Source: Ophioderma brevispina
Taxonomy: Eukaryota > Echinodermata > Ophiuroidea > Amphilepidida > Ophiodermatidae
Direction of reading: 5' to 3'
Length of the DNA: 64,000 nucleotides
NCBI GenBank assembly: GCA_023653785.1
Contig: JAMKCH010001651.1
Coordinates: 32,914 to 96,913, forward strand
This document shows, in pieces, positions 57,418-64,000 of this stretch. Below the pieces are notes generated by a model that worked only from the letters and a program-made list of their open reading frames with translations, had not been told where the DNA came from and ran no database searches. Both the position numbers and the translations under genes were made by a program. How positions within the stretch are numbered: the stretch's first letter is position 1; every line of letters starts with the position of its first letter.

Positions 57418-57590
57418 CAGGGGCGGCGCCAGGGTAAAATCATAGGAGGGGTGAAACATCATGGGGGGACGAAACAGTACAAAATGAACTCATTTTGGAT
57501 AAAAACGCCTAATTTTTGTGCAAAAACCCCTGTTTTTCCTAAATTTTGAGACTCAGGGGGGACGGCCGCCACCCCCTGGTGCCGCCCCTA
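57418..57590. mobile_element. hAT-like MITE (173 bp), perfect target duplication
   Basis: ATGCAAGG occurs directly on both sides (57410-57417 and 57591-57598). Ends CAGGGGCGGCGCCAGGG and CCCTGGTGCCGCCCCTA are inverted. Confidence 0.88.
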
Positions 57591-57949
57591 ATGCAAGGTT
57601 AACATGATTAAATGTATCCCTAAAGTAAGTTTCATCTGTGAAAAAAAATTTAAAGAAGCTGATTTCAACTGATTTTGGTAGGTAAAGGTGTCAACATTTA
57701 CCAAAAAAAAAGTGAGTAATCGTAGGGGGTGGGGAAATTGGTTTTTTGGGAGTCAAAGGTCAATAATAGGGGTCAAATTTTGAAATTGATCCAATCATGT
57801 TGAAAAGTATACCAAGTTAATAGTTTAATCATAAGGATTCCAAAAAAAGGCATAGTTTGTACTATCTGCGGCCGAAAGTTTTGGAGTTATAGGCTAAAAA
57901 AAGCAAAAATCAATAAAAAGGATCATTTTCAGTTGTACAGGGGTCAAAT
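57591..57949. other. Intergenic, nothing firm
   Basis: GTCAAAGGTCAATAATAGGG near 57763 includes one half of an E-like motif. No gene. Confidence 0.3.
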
Positions 57950-58227
57950 TTAAAAATTACTCCGATTTGGACAAAAAATGGTGCAAATTATAGATGGAGC
58001 TCATAGGTTAAAAATAAGGAATAGTTTTGAGTGTCTTAAATGCTTACTTAACGAAGTAGGGGGAAACAAGGTCAAGCCCCATTGAATGCAATGGATGTTG
58101 ACCTTTGGTGCCCCCTACATTGGGAACTAAGCATTTAAGACACTCAAAACTATTCCTTATTTTAATCCTATGAGCTCCATCAATAATTGGCACCATTTTT
58201 TATCCAAATCGGAGTAATTTTAAAAAC
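57950..58227. mobile_element. Near-perfect palindrome I (278 bp)
   Basis: Arms of about 125 bp: AAAATTACTCCGATTTGG, GATGGAGCTCATAGG, GGAATAGTTTTGAGTGTCTT and AAATGCTTA on the left have complements in reverse order on the right. The loop is about 25-30 bp around CATTGAATGCAATGG. Arm identity is high, so it is young or maintained. Confidence 0.85.
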
Positions 58228-58444
58228 TGATTGCTAAGGAAGAAAGCCATTTGCTTATAACAAAATTAGAAATTAGCACTACCTGTAGCAAAATCCCCCT
58301 AAAATCCTTAAATCGATTAATTTTGACTTTACATCTTATGTTGCTTTTGCTCTAATAAATCCTCACACAGCAGTATTGTTATGAATGTGAGGTGAATCCA
58401 GCCACCCACATTAGCGGTGACAAAACCAGATTTAAAACTTTGGT

Positions 58445-58483
58445 TTTCCTTCTCCTTCTCCTCCTCCTCCTCCTCTTCCTCCA

Positions 58484-58514
<31 letters not shown>

Positions 58515-58556
58515 CTCCCCCTCTTCCTGCTCCTGCTCCTCCTCATCCTCCTTTGT
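58445..58556 (+). repeat. (TCC)n / (CTT) microsatellite
   Basis: Imperfect trinucleotide tract. The minus frame reads poly-Glu (58329-58652) and the plus frame poly-Leu; neither is a gene. Confidence 0.9.
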
Positions 58557-58707
58557 AAAGTGACAAAGTTTTGCTTGCATTATATTTTCAATGAATTTCA
58601 TTAGTGCCAAGGATTTTATACTTGCAAAATTTGTTTCTGCATAAATTATCAAAAGAATGGCTTTCCTTCAAATTGGTGAACATATCATGGCACAAAATTA
58701 TTGAATA

Positions 58708-58962
58708 GTATTCTGAAAGGGAGTCTAACTTTAGACCTGGGTTTAAACCATGGTTAATCCTACATGAGTTGAACTTTTTTCTTTTCAAAATACTATGAAA
58801 GCTAAATGTAACAGGTGAGAAAATTCCTCATGGATGGGCCGGATGAGGAATTTTCTCACTTGTTACAGCACATAAAGTATGTTGGAAGGAAAAAAGGTCC
58901 ACTCTTGTAGGACTAACCCTGGTTTAAACCGGGGTCTAAAGTTAGACTCCTTTTCAGAATAC
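58708..58962. mobile_element. Palindromic element H (255 bp)
   Basis: Outer arms GTATTCTGAAAGGGAGTCTA and TAGACTCCTTTTCAGAATAC; middle GGGTTTAAACC on both sides; inner AACAGGTGAGAAAATTCCTC against GAGGAATTTTCTCACTTGTT around a loop near 58840. No target duplication is clear. Confidence 0.85.
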
Positions 58963-58991
58963 CAGCCATAAAAATGAATCAAAAACATTTT

Positions 58992-59201
58992 GTCTGACCA
59001 TGCACTATTTGAAATTTGCGCTAGTGTATATGGGATATGTATATGTGTTATGCGATACGGACGGCACAGTAGCGTCATACACCTTCACATGTGATGCTTT
59101 CATAATGTGTATTTTCTATGGCATGTATGACGCAAATGTGCCGACCATATCGCATGACACATTATACACTAGCGCGAATTTTAAATAGCGCATGGTAATT
59201 C
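58992..59201. mobile_element. Palindromic element G, copy 2
   Basis: GTCTGACCATGCACTATTTG to a mirrored AAATAGCGCATGGTAATTC. The conserved inner words GCGATACGGACGGCACAGTA and GCGTCATACACC match copy 1. It lies 30 bp from element H. Confidence 0.85.
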
Positions 59202-60857
59202 TAGCTGGTTTTTAATATCTCTTGCTCATTTGCATGCCTGCCAATACGGCGCACCATCGTGTTGCACTTAGACGCTGTATCATCGGTATCCTCCCAACGA
59301 TTATGTGCGCAGAAATACTGACCCGAGTATAATTGTTTATGGTTAGTATAATTCGGCTTTTTTTTTTTTATGAACCACCTTATATGTGGTTAATAATTAG
59401 TTCTCCTTTAAAGGAACATATGTTCCAGATTTTTTGTCAGCTCAGTTTGAAACTTTACATTCATAAATTAGTACCTACAATCAAGAATCCCCCAAAATAA
59501 TACAATTTGATGTAAATTAACACAATAGAGGCTTTTAATTTTTGCTTTTTTTGACATACGAAAACGGGCGGATTTTTTCGCCACGGCTTCACTTTCATCA
59601 AAAGCGCCCAACTCGGGACGTCAAAGTGATTGACCACAACATCGTGTTGACTCGATTGGTTATTGCGCGACACTGTAATCTTGATGAAATGAAAGTAATA
59701 ATAAAATAGAAAAAAAAGTTACCGAATGACATATTTGTTTCATTCGTGGTGTTGTAATTAATTGAAGTGGTCAACCTGCGATATGATGGTCACAACGACT
59801 TAAATTATGGTGATGGTCATCACTTTGAACGTCACCATTTTGCCCTGCGATGTGGATTTGTCCGAATCGTATTTTCGAGTAAACTATTGGGCGGGAAATT
59901 AAAAGGGCAAAATACTCAACAAATGTGGACAATTTTTCAACTATTTTGATTTATATGTAATTACGTTACTTAAGCTTTCCCATCCAGACCAAATTTTCCA
60001 AATATTCAGAATCATGACATATTTCCCTTTAATGAAAACAATACCTGTGTGGGTTTTGATAAGTTAATAATACTCGCCAATTTTGTGTTTCTTTTTCTTT
60101 CTCTTCTTGTTTCATGTGTTGTGCTTTTGGCCTGACACGTGATCTTACCAATCACCATGCGGAACAGGTAGTAACTTAAAAAACTCATAGTTTAATGGAA
60201 TTTTTATTAAATTGTCAATATGCCAATGCCGTATACAATGTCCTAAAAATCTTTTCTAGATCACATACTACAAAAAAGATGTCATATCAAGTAGGCACTT
60301 ATCTGCCTTGTGCTGCTCTTAGACATTTTCTTGTAGATGGTGTGGAAATTGAAATTGCCTAAATTTTTAGGCTATGCTGGTTTCCTTCTGAAAACATTGT
60401 CCAAGTATACAAGCGCCCATTCAACATCACTATCACTATGCAAGTTTTAGTTGGCGTTTTTTCTATGACCAATAAGCTCCTTCCCTGGTTATTAAGAAGC
60501 CTATGTACCGGGAGAAAAGGAGGGTAACAGGAGAAAAACAAGGGTCTAGTGCCTTTTCCTGTTCTCAGTGGCTGTAGTATTTTTGTGCCGTTGGTAGGGG
60601 TAGGGTTAACTACTGGATTTGCTTTGAGTTTCATTGAGTTACAATAGAAAGCGTTTGATATATTGATGATGAACCTCACGGCAATGCAGATGTCAAAGAA
60701 GTATGAATAGGCCTGTAGTGTAGTGGTTGTCCCCTGGATCAACTAATATTTATGTCATGCAACCTAGGCAATATAATAAAGTGCATGTAAACCAACAATC
60801 ATTTTGGACCCTTATAGCAGTGAAAATAGCTTGAAATTTAGGAAAATGCAGGGTGTT
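59202..60857. other. Intergenic, no supported gene
   Basis: The 127-codon minus frame (60359-60742) is the longest and has no recognisable domain. Nothing else stands out. Confidence 0.3.
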
Positions 60858-61011
60858 CAGGGGCAGATCGAGGATTTGAAAAACGTCAAAATTACCGGGG
60901 ACTGAAAGGCTGTAACTGGTCCAAAATAGCTCAAAATGGGCTGATTTTGCAAGAATTTGCAGAATTACCGGGGGGTGCGTCCCCTCCACCCCCTCTCTGG
61001 ATCTGCGCCTG
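60858..61011. mobile_element. Small CAGGGGCAGATC-type MITE
   Basis: Left CAGGGGCAGATCGAGG and right CTGGATCTGCGCCTG are inverted, and ACCGGGG occurs near both ends of the interior. The flanks (AGGGTGTT and GTGTTTCT) share TGTT but do not give a clear 8 bp duplication. Confidence 0.6.
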
Positions 61012-61259
61012 GTGTTTCTATATCAAAACCAAACTATTGTCCTAGTCTCCTGTCATGCACCAACTTATATTTTGGTTATCTGCTATTAACAGATATGAGA
61101 GCAATCTGATCTTTTTTGTGTCGCCTGCCTTAAGGCATGAAGACACATAGGGATCACTTTGTCCACTGTTGTCTGTTGTTGATGTAGTCTGTTGTTGTAG
61201 TCTATTGTTGTGAAAAAGGGTTAACATTTGCCTGTAATATCCACACACTTCAATGGATT

Positions 61260-61930
61260 TAAACCAAACTTGAGTCAAAGGTGCAATATGGGATCATTCA
61301 TTTGTTGACAAGGTCAAAGGCCACATACCAAGGTCAAAGGTCACAAAGTTCAATACACGGATCCTGGGTTTCCTACCGGAAAACATTTTGTTCCGAAATT
61401 CTTATGCATTGTGGGATAGGAATGCACCAACGATGTAGGAATAGATAAAATAAATAGCGCATATATATTCTAAGGTGTTTTCTGTCATACGGTCATCACT
61501 CCATGCACGCTCGCGGTTTAGTGCGCCTCCTTTAAACTACGCTCACATTTTGTGGCGCAAAAAATACAAGGCAATCAAAGAGTACTCGTTACTGGTAAAA
61601 ATTTATGTACAGCAAGCGGTTTTTGCACAGTTATGACAGAAAAATTACCGTATGACACAAAACACCATAGAATATATATGCGCTATTTATTTTATATACT
61701 CCTACATCTTTGGTGCATTTCTTTCCCACAATGCATAAGAATTTTGGAACAAAATGATTTCCAGTAGGAAACCCAAGATCAACATATTGGAACCAAACTT
61801 GGTTTCTGGATATTACATGCAAACCCTCAATTATTTATAAGGTCAAAGGTCACATGTCTAGGTCAAAGGTCATGAGGCCTATCAGTCACAAACCCTGACA
61901 GCAGGTGACACAAGCAGTCCAAGGACCGTG
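61260..61930 (+). repeat. Dispersed repeat E copies around foldback F
   Basis: AAAGGTGCAATATGGGATCA is followed by AGGTCAAAGGTCA at 61331-61343. After the foldback, two more exact DR1 motifs occur at 61840-61852 and 61860-61872, then CAGGTGACACAAGCAGTCC and GGACCGCAATAT. Confidence 0.75.
61360..61780. mobile_element. Foldback element F (421 bp)
   Basis: Left arm 61360-61500 and right arm 61628-61780 are inverted copies: GATCCTGGGTTTCCTACCGG / GTAGGAAACCCAAGATC, ATTCTTATGCATTGTGGGA / CCCACAATGCATAAGAAT and ATAAATAGCGCATATATATT / AATATATATGCGCTATTTAT. Inserted in repeat E. Confidence 0.85.
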
Positions 61931-62590
61931 ATAGCGATCCGAGGACCGCAATATATTTTTTTTATTTGCCCAAATTGATGATGGTTGGGCTGTGTTGTAA
62001 CATAAAGTGCTGTTAATTGTATTGTGATTACCTTTTGCATTCTGTGTTCAGTCCCACTTTTATTCACTGTTTCTGAGAAACGTGGTTGGGTTTAGACTTT
62101 CAAATGTGCTAAGTTGAAAATACATTGCAATTTTGGGGGTAAATGCAGGAATCTTAGCCAAAGCTGGAGTAAAAAATGTTGTGACACACAGCACACACAA
62201 ACACAATCATGCGGCCACTTTGACTTCTGAATTTGGAATCTGATGCAAATTGCAGTTTTTTGATAGAACATGGAAAAAATTTCATCTTTGTATGTGAGTT
62301 GTTTTCATCATCTTCTTTGATGTGGGACATATTGTATTGATGACTATAAAGTAACTGTAAAGTGATTTTTTTTAATACAAAAGAAAAAGAAAATAGTCAC
62401 AAGAAATGAACCAATTTGCCACCTGATGCAATGATCTGCATGATGGCGGCAGCCATATTTAACCTGGTGACGTGTGACCTGCCCTAGCTATTTTTCAAAT
62501 CAAAAGTATTGTGAATTTCAAACTTACTATGAATTCTATTTGACCTATCGGGAATTTTAACTGTTTAAGAAAATTTAATAGTGTATTTTA
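61931..62590. other. Intergenic, nothing seen
   Basis: No gene or repeat structure that I can support. Confidence 0.3.
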
Positions 62591-62595
62591 GAAAT

Positions 62596-62978
62596 GTGGC
62601 GTGGTCTAGCGGTTAGCAAGCTTACCTCTGGAGCAAAGGGTCCTCGGATCGAATCTCAGTGGGACCACTTGCTGGATTTAATTCGGGAACTCAATTTGGG
62701 ATTTAATTTGTATAACAGATATTGATTAAAACTTGAATACCATTTTCTTCATGGTTCATTTGAAATGGGCAAATGAACATGAAAGCTTGCACTACCCATC
62801 CGTTGTGTGTTCCGTGTAGTGTGTTTGAATATTGCAATATGGCGCTGTTTAAGCTGCTGCCTCCAAGTTGCATTGTTTCTGTCTAGTAATTATTAAGTTG
62901 TAAAGTCTCTGGCAGTTTGGCCTACAGGCCACGATTTGAGATAAAATAAACCTTGATTATTATTATTATTATTATTAA
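62596..62978 (+). mobile_element. tRNA-derived SINE with (ATT)n tail
   Basis: The head holds an A box TGGTCTAGCGG (62602-62612) and a B box GGATCGAATCT (62646-62656), the internal RNA polymerase III promoter of a tRNA. About 300 bp of unrelated body follows, ending GATAAAATAAACCTTG and an (ATT) run at 62956-62976. Head, body and short-repeat tail are the SINE plan. No clear flanking duplication was found. Confidence 0.8.
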
Positions 62979-63514
62979 AAAAACAAAGAATCTGAAAAGG
63001 CGTGAAATATGCTGTCATCATCTTTAGGCGCCTGCCTAAAGCCCAGTCATACCACCATGACCAGTCTTGACATGTTGCTGATTAGCTGTTAAAGTAGTAC
63101 TAATGGGGTTAAAAAAATGTGCGTGTGCGCACGCACGCATGTACACACATACACACAACTTGCGGGCTGGGTACCGATTTTGTCTCTCAAAGTAGAAACT
63201 GAATTTTTTTATGGAATTTGCAGGCCTCTGAACTAAAACTCAGCTAAAATTTAGCTTCTGACTTCTGAGCCAAAAATTTTCCAAAAGGTGACCTTAAGAA
63301 ATGAATTATGCTTCGACTGGGGGTCTTAGAAACTGCTGGAGAGACTCGAAATAGGGGTCTTAATGGCCGCATGCCTTTAGCACTTCCCTATTCAGTGTAG
63401 TGCACCTCAGCCGCACAACCTTGTTTGTGTTTTAACCTATCGGCATACTTTTTAAATTACCTTATTGAATTATGTTATCATCCCTATTTACAATGATTCA
63501 ATGCAAACAATCAG
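62979..63514. other. Intergenic with alternating Pu/Py tract
   Basis: GTGCGTGTGCGCACGCACGC and a following ACACACATACACACA run (63119-63159) are of a type able to adopt Z-DNA. GGGGGTCTTAGAAACTGC and AGGGGTCTTAATGGCC near 63320-63365 resemble element N. Confidence 0.4.
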
Positions 63515-63793
63515 ATGTCCCCTGATCCATATAATTTTAAAAGCAAATCCATTTTACTTCATCTAAAAAATTTGAAAGGATTTTATAAGTACAGACAGGG
63601 AAAAATATCTTTTACTGTGAACCTGACCCAGAAAAGCATTTTGTCTGGAGGGAAAACCATCAAGGTTATAGCTATAGTCCAATCCAGACCCAATCAAACA
63701 TTCCCAGGCCTGATGGCAAGAAATGGTTTCTTTTCAGTGGAAAGAATTGGGCCTGTTATTGTTGATCCATACTTAAAGGGTTTGCATTTATGA
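63515..63793 (+). CDS. Possible exon or small gene, unknown function
   Basis: A 92-codon frame, open from 63497, whose translation has balanced amino-acid composition and phrases such as GKISFTVNLTQK, SGGKTIKVIAIVQSR and FFSVERIGPVIVDPYLKG that look like alternating beta strands of an extracellular module. I do not recognise the family. The start ATG has A at -3 relative to a CAG just upstream, so it could equally be an internal exon after an AG acceptor. There is no signal peptide. It could also be chance or part of a transposon. Confidence 0.3.
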   Translation: MSPDPYNFKSKSILLHLKNLKGFYKYRQGKISFTVNLTQKSILSGGKTIKVIAIVQSRPNQTFPGLMARNGFFSVERIGPVIVDPYLKGLHL

Positions 63794-63929
63794 CACACTT
63801 ATGTGAAATTCCCTTTAGCGTTGATTTCTAGAGTGAAAACTAGACATTCATAGATGATATGCTGAGGGGATTGATGCGGTAGTGGTGAAGGTGACTGACA
63901 TTTTTGCCAAGTGGGCTGTGCAGTGAATT

Positions 63930-64000
63930 TTGACATCTGTGAATGGATGCATGGATGGATACATGGATGGGCGGGTGGATGGGTGGGTGGATGGATGGGT
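63930..64000 (+). repeat. GGAT tandem repeat, runs off the window
   Basis: GAATGGATGCATGGATGGAT leads into (GGAT)/(GGGT) units to the last base. Same basic 4 bp unit as the array at 23408, without the GATGCCGG variant so far. Confidence 0.85.

Noticed and set aside
58329..58652. Glu-rich minus-strand protein
   Set aside because: Encoded by a TCC microsatellite with short unrelated flanks.
60359..60742. 127-codon minus-strand frame as a gene
   Set aside because: No recognisable domain and no supporting signals.

Overview
This window looks like intergenic DNA from a large, AT-rich, repeat-dense invertebrate genome. It has no operons or Shine-Dalgarno sites, it is full of short inverted-repeat elements, minisatellites and homopolymer runs, and it holds one convincing protein gene: a secreted fibrinogen-related (FReD) protein of the ficolin/FREP type. 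FReD expansion and this style of miniature transposon suggest a marine deuterostome, most likely an echinoderm (a brittle star or sea cucumber is a reasonable guess). That assignment is inference; no mitochondrial, rRNA or Hox marker is present.

Layout. 0-6 kb: a small hAT-like MITE, two degenerate minisatellites, a TTAA-flanked MITE, a decayed dispersed repeat and a 0.9 kb foldback. 6-20 kb: MITEs of several families, a tRNA-like SINE head on the minus strand, minisatellites, and a 607 bp TA-flanked palindromic element. 20-23.4 kb: a tandem repeat and a somewhat more GC-rich stretch with promoter-like motifs and consensus splice donors but no recognisable protein. 23.4-25.3 kb: a 1.9 kb GGAT/GATGCCGG minisatellite whose long minus-strand frames are artefacts. 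26.5-29 kb: four adjacent or nested inverted-repeat elements, two of which share a TTAA. 29-35 kb: a PstI-rich minisatellite, poly-G runs and two copies of a subrepeat-bearing element. 35.4-36.5 kb: the intronless FReD gene. 37-38 kb: a ~110 bp tandem repeat. 40.7-41.5 kb: an inverted-repeat element carrying two tRNA-like sequences head to head. 45.8-47.5 kb: a 1.67 kb non-autonomous hAT element with a perfect 8 bp target duplication. 48.8-52.9 kb: a ~185 bp satellite in both orientations around a decayed reverse-transcriptase fragment. 54.5-59.2 kb: nested TTAA elements, a 198 bp poly-T run, and several near-perfect palindromes. 61-64 kb: a foldback inside a dispersed repeat, a tRNA-derived SINE with an ATT tail, a possible exon, and the start of another GGAT array.

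The main interest is the transposon record. Several insertions can be dated and typed inside the window because an unoccupied copy of the host repeat is also present: the TTAA element at 56.2-56.7 kb against the empty site at 42.08 kb, and the 476 bp element at 54.67-55.15 kb against the empty site in the 27.8 kb copy. A dispersed repeat family also spreads exact DR1 nuclear-receptor-like motifs. I found no convincing CRISPR array, operon, viral gene or toxin gene.
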